From Charina bottae (lineage: Eukaryota; Chordata; Lepidosauria; Squamata; Charinaidae): a DNA stretch of 64,000 bases. Below are positions 32,291 through 43,979 of this stretch, one piece after another. The position numbers and the translations under genes are program-made. Under the pieces are notes generated by a model. That model was given only the letters and a program-made list of their open reading frames with translations. It was not told where the DNA came from and ran no database searches. The stretch covers positions 62,315,463 to 62,379,462 of the forward strand of contig JALMGJ010000005.1 of the NCBI GenBank assembly GCA_023362775.1, written 5' to 3'. Each line of letters starts with the position of its first letter. Positions within the stretch are counted from its first letter, which is position 1.

Positions 32291-35212
32291 ATACTTAACC
32301 TATCTGACCTTTTAATCTTTACAACCTGGGAAACAATGGAAGTTTGAACTCTTGACTCAACCAAAGCAATTAACAGTAATTATCAGGCTCCTTCAAGACT
32401 TCATGTGACTCATTCCTTTAAGCAGCAAAAAACAAATACCAACAGAATGCCATATCTTTGCTTATTACACAAGCATTGATATGTGAATTAGATTTTTTCT
32501 CTAAGGAGTAGTTAAACATGACACATGAATATGACCCTCAAAATGGTGAGTGCACATGCCTGAGATAAAACAGCTAGATTTTAGTGAGGGATGACATGAT
32601 GAAAGCTTGTTGGTGGGAAATGGCAATGAAGTAGAAAGCATTATAAAAATAGTATTGAGTGGGGAAATAGACTTTTGAATAATAGTGTTTGAGGGAACAG
32701 GAATTAGAAAATGAAAAATGTTCATGAAACATTCATTGGGGAATGTAACAATTCATGGGGAATGACAGTAAAGGTGAAAGTAATAAGCATAAGAGAAATA
32801 ACAATTAATGGGAAAATAGCATTTAAGCAGTATTGAGGGAATAGCAAAAAAAATATCTGGAGAGTATAGGTCTAATTTTGGGATTTCATGGGTGAGAGTC
32901 TTTCAGGGCAGGGTTTCCCTACATACTTCCAATTTCAAGATTTTTCAGGGATGCTTTGGATGCTCAATAGTAAGGGTTAATAATACCATATCATATGTTC
33001 TAAATCTGAACATTTATCTTTAGAATGGGCCTCAGCCTTAAGTCATAGTATGCTGTTTATCATAATTGTAAGTAGCCTATTATAATTGTTGGGTCTGATT
33101 TCTCAAGACTTTATTTCACTCTTGGCCAATATTTATGATTCTGCTACAATGATTTTGATTTTTTCTCCTATAGGTTTTTGTACAGTTGATTCATCCATAC
33201 TTTAAAAATAACTGTGGGCTATGTGCTATTGAATCCACTGCCAATGTCCACAAAACTTTCCAATCACACAGAATTCCCATTCTGATCTATTCACATAGTC
33301 TTCCCCAGTTCAGACATCCAAACCTAATGTTTCAGGGTGGAGCCAGAGACGCCACATAAGGCTGGGGTGGGGTCTGAGGCATATTCTGGCTGTTTCTATC
33401 CACATATAGACCTCTTCATACATATAATGCCTAAAAGAAACACTGTCATCATTCACTCCATGATCAATGTCAGTTCAATATGTGAATTGTTATTCTGCAA
33501 AATTTAACTGATATCATCCAGAGGCTGGATTTTCAGACAATATGGCAATGTGTGACTGCCATCATCCATAAACAATTCTGATTAATATTAATACAGGCAA
33601 TGACTGTATGTACAATATCCAATTAATCTACTGTAACCTTCCCCATCCTGGTGTTCTGTAAATACATTTGTCTAAGATATCTACCACCTTTAGACAGCAT
33701 GTCTATTAACCATGATGTCTAGGACTGAAGAAAGTTGTAATTTAACATGTCTAGAGGATATCACATTTGGAAAACTAGTCTTGTACATCCAAGTTTTTTG
33801 ATAGTTATGAGAATAGATGTGAAAGACTGAAATATCATCTTCCCTTCTAACCCCACTGCTAGAAAACACAAGCTACAGGTCAGGTTTAATTATCTATTCT
33901 AATATATTCAGTATAAGATTATGGTGACCTCTGGTGGTATGTAATTTTTCATTTGAGTCGTTTTAAGAATCAAGACTGCTTCCCCAACCTAGTGCTTTCC
34001 AGATTTACAGACTACAACTCCATGTAATCCAATGCATATAAATGTGCTAAAAAAATAAAACACCTCTAAAAGCACCAGGCTGATAATGCTGAATTAATGA
34101 TACATTGTACAACAAATTACAGTTGTTTCTGTTTTTAAGGTAATTTGATTTTACATGTGTTGGAGATTCTGGCAAATCCAGCATGCCTCATCAGCATATG
34201 GATGGCTGCTCTAGAATGCAAACTCTCCATGCTTTTTGAGGAAGCTGTTTGTGGCCACTCCCACTTCCTCTCTCTCTCTCTTCTCCCTTCGACTGGGAGC
34301 AATGCACACGGCTGTGTGCTGCTCCATCTTAGGCCATGGATGGGCCTAGGAGATTTCCCCCCCCCCTTCTATACGCATCTCTTGCCAGCAATGAGGGGCA
34401 AGAGTTAACTAAGTTTAGGGAGCACAAAGAAGAAATGGAACATCATTTATCTACCAAAAATGCTGTACCTGCAATGAATAAACGTAAGGACTCTTTTGTA
34501 CTTACTTTTCATAATTGCCATGTCTAAGCATGCATTTCTTTATGCTTGGGTGGGCTAAGGGTGTAAGATTAACCTGGATCTCTCTAATATGCTCATGGGC
34601 TCTGTTTTTGAAAATATTCTTTTTCTGTACATGAGTTTAGCAGCTCTGCTCCATTTCAGTAGTTCAACCAGACTGCTAAATGGACTTCAACATGGAAACC
34701 AACAGATGAGACAGAGTGCATTTTGCTTGGACATTCTGCTCTGATTGATATTCTGTAAAAGTATTATCTCTGTTAGACTCTTGCTGGGAATCCTGAGAAG
34801 TCCTTCATTGTACATCCAAATGATTTTCCTTGGTTGCATTAGGAAAGTGATATACAAGGTCATACACCAACAGGACCCCTGCCCTATTTTGTTACCCCAA
34901 CATTGTGAGCAGAGCTATTAGATGTGGCTACAAAAGTCTGGAAGATAAAATATTGTCTCTTTGGTGCTAGTAGTGGTTGCCTGGATTTTTGCAGCCTAGT
35001 TGGTAATCCTGTTCAGTTCTAGGCTAGGGAGGAGATACAGAGAAGAATTAAATATAAAATCAAGTTGAACCATATTTCAGATATCCAAGCTGACATTACT
35101 TCTCAGTATTTAAAGATATACTCAGAAATAACAGTGAACCTACATGCACATAGATTCATTTTATCCACCTTTCATGCTGTGGTGTGTACTACCTTAAGAA
35201 ACTCTGAGGGGC
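32291..35212. other. Non-coding stretch
   Basis: About 2.9 kb with no recognisable repeat, RNA gene or coding sequence. It is the longest repeat-poor stretch of the central window. Confidence 0.5.
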
Positions 35213-35224
35213 ATATTTGTTGTA

Positions 35225-35996
35225 TTTATTTATTTTTATTTTATTGTATGGCACATTCACATCGCATTACAATAAAAATGTAGTGCATAATAAATATGAA
35301 ATATAAAATATAAAATATAGAATAGACAGGAAAATTACAAACGTATGTCTAGGTTACAAATATAGTTTTTTGCTTCAGTTGTCACAGCCAGGAAATCAGC
35401 AAAGTCTCCATTGCAGGCTCGGTTTTGACACTCTGTCACTATATGTTGGATAGCTTGTTTTTTGGCTCCACAGTCACAATTCGATGATGTTGTTTTGCCT
35501 CATTTATAAAGGGCATCTGCACATCTACCATGACCCGTGCAAATTCGGTTCAAGGTTGTCCATATCTCATGGGGCTGGTTTTTCCAAGATGCAGGGCAAG
35601 CTTCGGCATTCTGGAGGGCAATTTCCTAGCCAATGTTGTTTCCAGGTTGTGGATATTGAAATCGTCTTCTAGAAGAGCTTTAGCAGTATAAATGGCTGGA
35701 TGTCTCGATCTCAGCCTGTTTCGCTCCAAGCAGGCTACGTCATTTAGTATTGGTAGCTGGGGATTATCAATAATCTTCCAATATTCTTGAAGAAGGGTGC
35801 TCTTTCGTCTTGCATCCGGAGGTGGTATATGGCTCAAAACAGGCAGCCAGTATGTGGGAGTAGGACATAGTTTGTGTAGAATGTCGTTTCTACTTCTCAG
35901 TTTGGCAGCAGTCTTCATCAGGTGTTCTTTATAGGAAAGTGTCCTATCCAGTGTGACCCTAAGATATTTGGGATGCATGTTGTGATTGATTTTGTG
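35225..35996 (-). mobile_element. Ingi/Vingi-like LINE 3' fragment, minus strand
   Basis: The minus strand encodes the post-RT part of an I/Ingi-group ORF: HPKYLRVTLDRTLSYKEHL, a PTPTYWLPVLSHIPPPDARR segment, then LNRICTGHGRCADALYK and a CDCG...H...C knuckle (about 35430-35480). A 12-bp perfect TSD, atatttgttgta, lies at 35213-35224 and 35997-36008. The family name is from recognition of these motifs; the Vingi assignment is less certain than the I-group assignment. Confidence 0.75.
35550..35978 (-). pseudogene. I-group LINE ORF fragment with internal deletion
   Basis: 142 open codons. After RNDILHKLC the protein jumps straight to PTPTYWLPVLSHIPPPD. Related elements have roughly 50 more residues here, including the tryptophan-rich 'YCSPVW'-type segment, so an in-frame deletion of about 150 bases is likely. 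The frame ends at a stop near 35550, after which the C-terminal knuckle continues in another frame. Confidence 0.6.
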
Positions 35997-36008
35997 ATAT
36001 TTGTTGTA

Positions 36009-37273
36009 GCTTTTACTGTACAGAGTTTATGACATGCAGCCACAATTTAAACATTGCCCCAAATAATATGAAAGAACAGTAAGTGAAAATCTCTTAAAGC
36101 TTTGGTTATGCCTGTTTCCTAGCAACCTTACATGATCCCTCTGATTCCCTCCCCTTCCCAAACAACATTGGAAAACGTTTGTCCTCACTCAGGTTCACAT
36201 TTCCTATTAAGGCTTATTGAAAATATATCCTTGGACCAAAATACATATTGTGTACACAAGAGCACTATCATTCACAAGTATGCATTCAAACATGCATTTG
36301 AAAAAGAAATGCACTTGTGATATCAATAGACAGTGTCTTTCTTATTCAGAAAATGATTCCTAACAACTGAAAAATCCATACTGTCTGTCAACGGGCCTTT
36401 GTAAAGATGTATATGTTCAACTGTATAGACTCCAGAATCCATGTAAGAAAAGGTTTTTTACTCATTACACAGTAATGATTAACTGATTAAACCTTGATTA
36501 AATATGTGGTTTTAGGCCAAGGTGCAACTATATCTGGACTTATTCTTGAGTCTTTCATAACATGTAAATGCAACACAGGACTAGTGAATCGCTGCATCTC
36601 ACATGCAAAACACAGAATAGTACTACAGATGGTTGACAACTCAGTAGATAATACTGCATGCTGAGCTGTCGGTGATAAACAGCAATCATATGCTTGAGAA
36701 AGATGAGGGAAGGCCCTGAAAAGCAATTTCTAAACGCACATGAATATCCATATTGACAACAGCAGTTAGTTGTTACAAACACAGTATAAAGATAAGGCCT
36801 CTCATTTCTTAGTATAATTGTGATACAGATAATCTCTAAACTCTCTGCAATGTTTATCAAAGCTAAGCTGGACATTAGCTCTGAAACCTGTTACCAGTCT
36901 GAGCAGCATTCACAGCTTTCTGGACCTAAGCACCATGTAATTTGCAAGATTACAGTGGAATACAGTGGAATTGTATTGTGGGTGCAGTCACACTAAAACT
37001 GAAGTAAACTTTTCAGTTAAAACATGAATAAGTCATTTATTGCTAAATTTTTAAAAAAATCATACCTTCTACCTACCAGAATGATGCATAATTCAACCTT
37101 ATTCTAAAAGTTTCACAAATAACCAAGAAGGAAACTACAAAGACCCAAACAGTTTAAAAATGAATTTTAAATAAACATCAAGTATTAAAATCCCAATGGT
37201 ACATATCAGTCTATACTATTTTTCTAAAACTTGGTAAGGATGGAATCATAAAATCATAGAGTTGGAAAGGATT
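36009..37273. other. Non-coding stretch
   Basis: Nothing recognisable. Confidence 0.5.
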
Positions 37274-37281
37274 GTTTAGAC

Positions 37282-37351
37282 CATAGCTGGCTGAGGAATT
37301 TTGGAAGTTGAAGTCCAAAATTCTTAAAGTTGCCAAGGTTGAGAAACCCTG
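37282..37351. mobile_element. Half-length fold-back hAT MITE
   Basis: It holds the right arm of the fold-back family seen at 43864 and 46673 ('aattttggaagttgaagtcc', 'aaagttgccaaggttgagaa', ending CCCTG). The left arm is missing: after the TSD it starts catagctggctgagg. A perfect 8-bp TSD, gtttagac, still flanks it at 37274-37281 and 37352-37359. Confidence 0.8.
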
Positions 37352-37372
37352 GTTTAGACCATTGACCACAAT

Positions 37373-37401
37373 TTATTTATTTATTTATTTATTTTTATTT
37401 T

Positions 37402-37432
<31 letters not shown>

Positions 37433-37447
37433 TCAAATTTATCAAAT
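37373..37447. repeat. (TTTA)n microsatellite
   Basis: Imperfect TTTA array with a short interruption, running into a duplicated 'atcaaattt'. Confidence 0.9.
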
Positions 37448-38290
37448 TTATTATCAATCAACCTCCAATTGAACACATCCAACAAAGCTAGCTCCCTTGA
37501 TGATTGGTTACACTATAAAAATTCTGTTATTTTTATTGTATTTTTCCAAACATGCCTTTCTGTAACTTAAGAACATTATAACAAGTCCTAGCAGTCCTTC
37601 AGATAGTTAAAAATTGCTATTTTATCTCCTCCCAGTTTTCTTTTCTTAAGGTTAACATGCCCAGTTCCCTCAATCTCTCCTTCTAGGATAGGGTAGAAAA
37701 AGTATAGCCTGCATGAGTCTTGCTAGCAACTCTTTTGAGGACTCCAGAGTACCTCCAAAGTACATGGGGCTAAAATTTGGGTCCTTTATTTTTTTACATC
37801 CTATTTAGCAGCTTTTATATGGCAAAATGAGTGTCTCAAACAATGTAGATCTCAACGCTTCTGAAGCCCCCTCTTTGTCCACTTTTGGAGTGTGGCCTTT
37901 GACATGCCATGCAAAGCCTGGTACAACCATCAATGGAAGATGAATGTCCATTTCTGTAGGACTTAATTTCCCATGTTCATCTTCTTTGTTTGGTGTTGCA
38001 TTTGTCTCAGGTTGTCTGAAAGTTTTTTAAAGATACACGTGATCAAATCCCTTTTTATTTATCTTAGAGAATCTAAATTCCTCTCTTTCCCATCATGAGT
38101 TACCAAAACTATTCCCGTTTCCTTAATGAGAACAGTGTATTCATTCTACTTGTAAGAATCTGAAATATTGTTCATCATCTTGAGGATATATAAGAGTCAA
38201 TACACTATGTTATAGTTACAGAACTAGATTTTTTATATTCTTTTGCACGGCTTCAAGTAGTTGGATGATAGTTTTCATGTTTTAATAAAT
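37448..38290. other. Non-coding stretch
   Basis: No recognisable feature before the short (TATATC)n array at 38291-38312. Confidence 0.45.
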
Positions 38291-38319
38291 TCTATATCTA
38301 TATCTATATCTACAATAGA

Positions 38320-38655
38320 AAAGCCAGAAGACCAGAACACCTCTTTGCCAGCAATCAACAAGACAGGCAAAGATTAACAGCAAGATTAGCAGCAGAGGAG
38401 CAATCAAACAACACAATAGACCCTAATCAAGGAACGATTAACTCAGTCAATCAACCAAGCAGCAAACAACAACCCAATCAAGGTACTACCAAGGAGAGTA
38501 CAACACCCCCACCAACACAGGCAGGACAAGCCAGGGTATATAAATAGAGAGCAAGTTCCACTCCCTTTTTGCACTGAAGATGTTGCCTAGCCTGGCAATG
38601 AAATGTCTGCAAGAAAACAACAAGGCTCAGAGAGCACCATGGACTCCACAATGTT
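38320..38655 (+). mobile_element. Probable retroelement 3' region, possibly Penelope-like
   Basis: An A/C-rich stretch with 'caatcaa' repeats leads to 'ccagggtatataaatagaga' and then 'gcactgaagatgttgcctag' and 'gcaatgaaatgtctgcaag'. A '-gaagatg...gaaa-gtctgcaag' arrangement parallels the 3' end of the Penelope-like element at 19800. No coding part is present. The family call is tentative. Confidence 0.4.
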
Positions 38656-40529
38656 ATATCTGTCAAACATATCTTTGGATAGTTAAATCATCAGGATAAC
38701 CTATGGATTCTTTGTCAGAGCAATGGATGTATCAAGGAAACTTATCATCAAATGAGAAAAAATAGTATCTTATTTTTAAAGTATGATCATATCTCAGGGA
38801 TATTTGGTCACTGTTCTACCTAGTACATAGTTGGAACCTTTTATGTTTCCTACGACTTAGTATATAGGCAATTTTCACCTTCCTGAATCTATTCCAGAAG
38901 ACAGTATGCTTATTAAACCTTATTAGACATATCGGCTTACCACTAGACAATGCTTAGCCCATTCTTAGCTAGTGAACTAAGGCTCCAAAGATCCAAAAGT
39001 TGCAAAGAATAGTAGTTTCTAGTACATAAATAGAACCGTAGAATAAAAGCATTTTCCTGTACATTCAGCTGTACATACAGAATTATCTACTGTACATACA
39101 GTCTAATTAATGAGGTTTCCAGATTAGCTTCTGAAATAAATAAAATGAGTAAATAACCATCTTGGTGAATTAGCAAGAAATGCAAGGTATGTGTTCCTCC
39201 TGTATGATGGCTCCCTAAAGTGCAATCTTAGAAACTTTGAAGAACAATATTACTTATATGAAAGAAGACCCACATTAAGTTATCTGCAATTTCAAATGGT
39301 TTCTAGCAAGTTTCCCATTATTGTAGAACCGGGACCAATAACTGGCTCCTGATATATAAGAGCCAGCATATTTAAATATTGATTTACAATTGAAAGCATT
39401 AAATAATTCATGAGGTTTTCCAATTAAAAAGCTGCTTATTTTCAACCTGGTCTCTTTTGGCTCACTTTAGTCTCAGAGTCACCTCTTGAATATGTAAACA
39501 AGTTAGTAGCTGGAGTGATTCTGGACTTATTACCTCCGGGTCTCAGCTTATACAATGAGATACCTGGGGAAAAACTTCAATGAATAATGGAAGGCGTCAC
39601 ATACAGCTGAATGTCTTCTGAGAATGGAAAGCTCAGGTTGTGGTGGTTTATTAATAACACTGATGGTGTATTAATAATTCCTCCATTACCTTGCTATCTA
39701 TGAATTAACTGGAAAGAAAAGACTAAATGTACCTAAGAGGGGCAGATATGATAACACTCTTCATATATCTTAAAAGATTTCACACAGAATAAGGTTAAGA
39801 CCTATTCTCAATTGTTTCAGAGTACAGGATACAGAATAATGGATTTAAGTTACAGAGAGGCAGATTCCAATGAATGCTAGAAAAAACATCCTAATGATAA
39901 TAAAACTCAACAGTGGAACCAATTAACTAGATAGGTGGTGGGCTACCATTCACTGACTATGTTCATGCAGAGATTAGACCATGATCTGTCAGGGATGCTT
40001 TAATTTGGATTCCTATACTGAGAAGGGCATTAGATGCAATGGCCTAAATGCCTCTCCTAACCACATTGCCTATAAATTACTCCTCCTTTCTTATGTGCTA
40101 TTGCAGATAATTTATCCCAATATTTGTATTAGTAGAAGGAGAAAGAGAGATGAAAATAACGTCAGAGCTGTCCTGTATGTTTTTGTTGCTAACTAAAATT
40201 CTACTGAGTTCAGTAGCACTTACTTTTAAGTAAAGAGGCATAGCAGCTCTTATTTATGATTTTTTTCCCCAAATTACAGAAGTTGTAATTTTCTCTCTGC
40301 TAAGATTGCTTTATAGTTTCTTTATAGCATCTGTTAGAAACAGTAGAAATGACCAAAGTAAATTAATAATAGTTATCCATTTCAAATTTTATTTTTCTAA
40401 AAAATCTATACACACACAATTAACAAAACAGTCTTTAAACTTAACAGTCCTTGACATCAGGAATAATATCACATTTTTAATTTCTCAATATGATTCTTTT
40501 AGCCACCTGCTAAATTATGTTCAGCACAA
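38656..40529. other. Non-coding stretch
   Basis: Nothing recognisable. Short ORFs have no family resemblance. Confidence 0.5.
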
Positions 40530-40619
40530 CCATAATTCCTGATAAACAGTCAGATTCCAAAGCTTTGGAATATTGTTCAACATTACATTAACATCTTTAA
40601 CTTTTAAAGATTTCCCCAT

Positions 40620-40659
<40 letters not shown>

Positions 40660-41095
40660 CTATCCCTAAAAGATATCAAATGATCACATGACCATATCAT
40701 ATGGCTCAATGAACCCTCAAATTTGTTGCTCTTCCAACATAGAAAAACTGATGTCTGTCCTTTCAAATATATTATTTAGGGAGTCCAGTATACCCTAAGT
40801 ACAACTTTTTGATGAATCAACTTTAATCTCAGGTATGTTGATACCATTTTAACATTTTTAAGGACGTGCATCTATTGACAGGGTTTTGAGATCCCAGTTC
40901 TTTAGTCCATTTTTGAAATATCTCAGAAATGTCTACTTTAAAAATATTCTTAATCTTTTGACTGAGATACGTTATAGGTTTTAATTCTGTCATGGATTCT
41001 ATCAAGTGACAGAGAAACTCAGATGCCTTTGAGGCAGCCAAAGCATCTGGCCCATATTGTTCCATTAAAGCAGGTTTATTTAAAAATATCTCCAC
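40530..41095 (-). mobile_element. Ancient L1/Tx1-superfamily ORF2 C-terminus, minus strand
   Basis: The open frame 41095-40829 contains a FQKWTKELG segment, then LKMLKWYQHT, matching the 'W.K.LG ... Y..LYRWYLTP' region of Tx1/L1 ORF2. Further on, in another frame, CWKSNKFEGSLSHMIWSC resembles the CWKC...H.WW.C zinc knuckle of L1 with one Cys lost. A GT array sits inside the fragment. It is heavily frameshifted and old. Confidence 0.5.
40621..40653. repeat. (GT)n microsatellite
   Basis: About sixteen GT units inside a degraded LINE. They create the His-Thr run in the minus-strand frame. Confidence 0.95.
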
Positions 41096-41863
41096 TATTG
41101 AGAATTGGGAAGACGAAATTCAATTTGAAGTTGGGAAAAATCCTTAAAACAGTCATTACATAATGGTTGATTTTAAGTCATGATCCCAGCTTCTGCCCAA
41201 ACTTTCCAATAGAATAATTTACCACCAATTAGAGTTAAACATTCATATGTTATTTCAAAATAATTATGTTAAGACATGGAATGAAGTTGAAAAAAGACAT
41301 GGAATGAAGTTGAAAAAGATATGTTACAACGGGAGAAATTACAATTGTCATTGTTGGGGAGAATTTCTGTGATAAAAATGAATGTTTTGCCTAAAATGAT
41401 GTTTTTGTTTCAGACATTACTGGTTTTGACAGCTGATGCACCATTTAAACAGTGGCAAAAGGATATATCTAAGTTTGTATGGCAAGGGAAAAAAGCACGA
41501 GTTAAATATAAGGTGTTACAAGATGCAAAAGAAAGAGGGAGTTTGGATTTACCTGATTTGAAATTGTATTTTTCAGCTTGCTGTTTGGTTTGGATGAAAG
41601 AGTGGGTGTTGCTGAGAAATAGAAGACTTCTATTCTAGAAGTCTAGACTTAGAAGGACATGACCTGCGATTTGGATGGCATGGATATTTGTGGTATAATA
41701 AAGTCAAGGTTAATGTAGATTTTAAAAATCTCCATGATAGACATGTTAGATGTGCCATATTGAGAATATGGAATAGATATAAATCCAGGTTGTGCCCCAA
41801 AACACCTTTGTGGCTTTCAGCACAAGAAGCACTTTATAGACAAGAAATAATAGGCAAACACAA

Positions 41864-42091
41864 ATGGTTAACATACCATGAGATATTAGAATTCTGTCAA
41901 GGGGAATACAAAATAAAATCAAGAGAACAACTGATGGCAGAGGGACATAGTTGTCAATGGTTTTCCTATTTACAGTTATGGTTAACATACCATGAGATAT
42001 TAGAATTCTGTCAAGGGGAATACAAAATAAAATCAAGAGAACAACTGATGGCAGAGGGACATAGTTGTCAATGGTTTTCCTATTTACAGTT
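41864..42091 (+). repeat. Exact 114-bp in-frame tandem duplication in L1 ORF2
   Basis: Copies 41864-41977 and 41978-42091 look identical by eye. They encode 38 residues twice (LTYHEILEFCQGEYKIKSRE region). The frame stays open. Identity in an otherwise decayed element points to a recent event. Confidence 0.9.
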
Positions 42092-42138
42092 ATCATAAAG
42101 ATTCAAAGTAGACAAAAGAATTTATAGTATTGAATATT

Positions 42139-43074
42139 TTTTTTTAAAAAAATACTTTATTATATAAAATTTACATATAACATATAACATACAACATATA
42201 ACTTACATACACCTTGAAACAATTAAACAGGGTGCGGGGAAAAGAAGGAAAGGTATGTAAAAGGGGAGACAAACAAGGAAACGGAAGAAAAAAAAAGGGG
42301 GGGAAGGGAAAAAAGGTTTGGTTCTCGATTTCCTTAACTGTGGTTAATATATTTGTCTTATTACTTAATTGCTTGTTTAAATTACATTTGTTCCTTTTCT
42401 ATTTCTTACCAACTTAATCATTAAATCCTATATATATTGTATTATTTTTTTGTACATTTATCATATAGTCCAGAAACGGTTTCCAATCATTTTTAAATTT
42501 GTCCATGTTCTTATCTTTTAACATCTCTGTTAGTTTTGCCATCTGTGCTACGTCCATAATTTTTGTAATCCAGTCTTGGATTGTAGGGGTTTCTTCTTTC
42601 TTCCATTGTTGAGCATATGTTATTCTGGCAGCTGAAATCATATATAGTAACAAATTTCTGTCTTTTTTCTCCAGTTCATTGTCCATGAAGCCTAATAAGT
42701 ATAATTCTGGTTTAATTTGTATGTCCATTGATGTAATTGTTTTTATGGTTTCATGTATTGAGTTCCAAATTTTTTTCGCTTTCTTGCACGTCCACCATAG
42801 ATGGTAAAATGTTCCATTTTCCTTCTTACATTTCCAACATTTACTTGATACATTTTTATACATTTTTGATAATTTCTCTGGAGTTATATACCAACGGTAC
42901 ATCATTTTGTAAAAAATTTCTTTTAAGTTATAATTTAATGTAAATTTTAAACCTTTTGTCCACATTTTTTCCCATTGATCATACATGATGTTATATCCAA
43001 AATTTCTGGCCCAATTTATCATACATTCTTTGACTTGTTCGTCTTCTAATTTTATTTGTAATAAATATTAGAAT
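42139..43074 (-). mobile_element. 5'-truncated L1, minus strand, nested in older L1
   Basis: It is flanked by attgaatatt at 42129-42138 and 43075-43084. On the minus strand it carries the last ~200 codons of ORF2, a 3' UTR of about 270 bases with G-rich and A-rich parts, and a terminal A-run at 42139-42152. It inserted into the + strand L1, whose sequence resumes exactly at the right TSD. Confidence 0.9.
42414..43022 (-). pseudogene. L1 ORF2 C-terminal fragment with intact zinc knuckle
   Basis: 202 open codons. They hold the MYRWYITPEKLSKMYK segment (about residues 41-56), the knuckle CWKCKKENGTFYHLWWTC (about 62-79, Cys-Cys-His-Cys all present) and a C-terminal AARITYAQQWKKEETPTIQDW region (about 131-151). 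In L1 this region binds RNA during target-primed reverse transcription. Endonuclease and RT are lost by 5' truncation, but no stop has appeared, so the insertion is fairly young. Confidence 0.85.
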
Positions 43075-43442
43075 ATTGAATATTCTAAGATGGAATTTGA
43101 AACAGAATTATGTACAAACGATGAACATGTGATTGCTAAAACGTATAAACTTTTATTGAAATTTGAAACAGAAGAACAAGTGAAAGAATGTATGATAAAG
43201 TGGGCTAAAAATTTTGGTTATAATATACAGATGGAACAAATGGAAAATATGTGATTGCAAGGATTGAAAGTTACACTATGTTATAATCTTAAAGATAGCT
43301 TTTATAAAATGAGGTACCATTGGTATATGATACTAGAAAAGTTATCTAGAATGTATAAAGGTACTTCAAATCTATGTTGAAAATGTGAACAACAAGAAGG
43401 GTCAATTTAGCATGCTTGGTGGACGTGCAAAAAAGCAAAAAA

Positions 43443-43623
43443 CCAACGGCGGCGCGCGAAAATCCGAAAGCGCCGCAGCCATGGCGGTGCACAAAAACCG
43501 AAAGCGGCAGCAGCGCTTCCGGGTTTTTGTGCGCTGCCGCAACGGCGGCACTTCCGGGTTTTCCCACGGCAACACACCAACGGCGGTTGGTGTGGCGCCG
43601 CAGGAAAACTTTGGAAAGCCCTG
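43443..43623. mobile_element. hAT MITE, family B, left end missing
   Basis: The sequence matches family B at 52982-53341 ('gccgcagccatggcgg', 'cagcgcttccgggttttt', 'aacggcggttggtgtg') and ends AAACTTTGGAAAGCCCTG. The left terminal repeat is absent and the junction is directly against L1 sequence, so no TSD can be read. Overlapping ORFs are artefacts of GC-rich repeats. Confidence 0.8.
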
Positions 43624-43863
43624 GGATAGAGCATAGCACAACACAGATATCTTAGACAAATTTATTCAGAGATATATTTGGGCACTGCAGAAGTGACAAA
43701 TCCAACATATATTTGTAATACTGTTCAGAGTAGATTGATCTGAGTGTAAAAATTATATATCTAGGCTTGCAAGAAATAATCCTAAAGTCAATGAAGGAGG
43801 ATTAAATAATACTCTTTATTGGTTAGTAGCAAACATTGCAGCATGAAAATCCACATTTTATGT

Positions 43864-43971
43864 CAGTGTCTCTCAACCTCAGCAACTTTAAGACGTATGG
43901 ACTTCAATTCCATAGTTGTCATCATAGTTGAAGTCCACATGTCTTAAAGTTGCTGAGGTTGAGAAACACTG
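43864..43971. mobile_element. Fold-back hAT MITE
   Basis: It is almost a perfect palindrome of two arms of about 50 bp ('cagtgtctctcaacctcagc' and its complement). A perfect 8-bp TSD, ttttatgt, lies at 43856-43863 and 43972-43979. The transcript would form a long hairpin. Confidence 0.9.
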
Positions 43972-43979
43972 TTTTATGT

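Larger units (their letters stand above)
41240..43442 (+). mobile_element. L1 ORF2 C-terminal region, + strand, twice interrupted
   Basis: Blocks 41240-42138 and 43075-43442 form one L1 once the inserted minus-strand L1 is removed. Signatures are LSLLGRISVIKMNVLPKM, FVWQGKKARVKYKVLQD, WMKEW, then (after the insert) KWAKNFGYN, a HWYMILEKLSRMYK segment and WWTCKKAK, the last part of the zinc knuckle, where the hAT remnant abuts. It has several stops. A short 23-bp duplication (agacatggaatgaagttgaa) lies at about 41273-41318. Confidence 0.85.

Noticed and set aside
40829..41095. Conserved host gene exon on the minus strand
   Set aside because: The KWTKELG and KMLKWYQHT segments and the following degenerate CWK...H...C knuckle fit an L1/Tx1 ORF2 C-terminus better than any host protein.
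43385..43659. Five overlapping ORFs on both strands
   Set aside because: They all cover the palindrome-rich interior of hAT family B and recur at 53000-53300 for the same reason.
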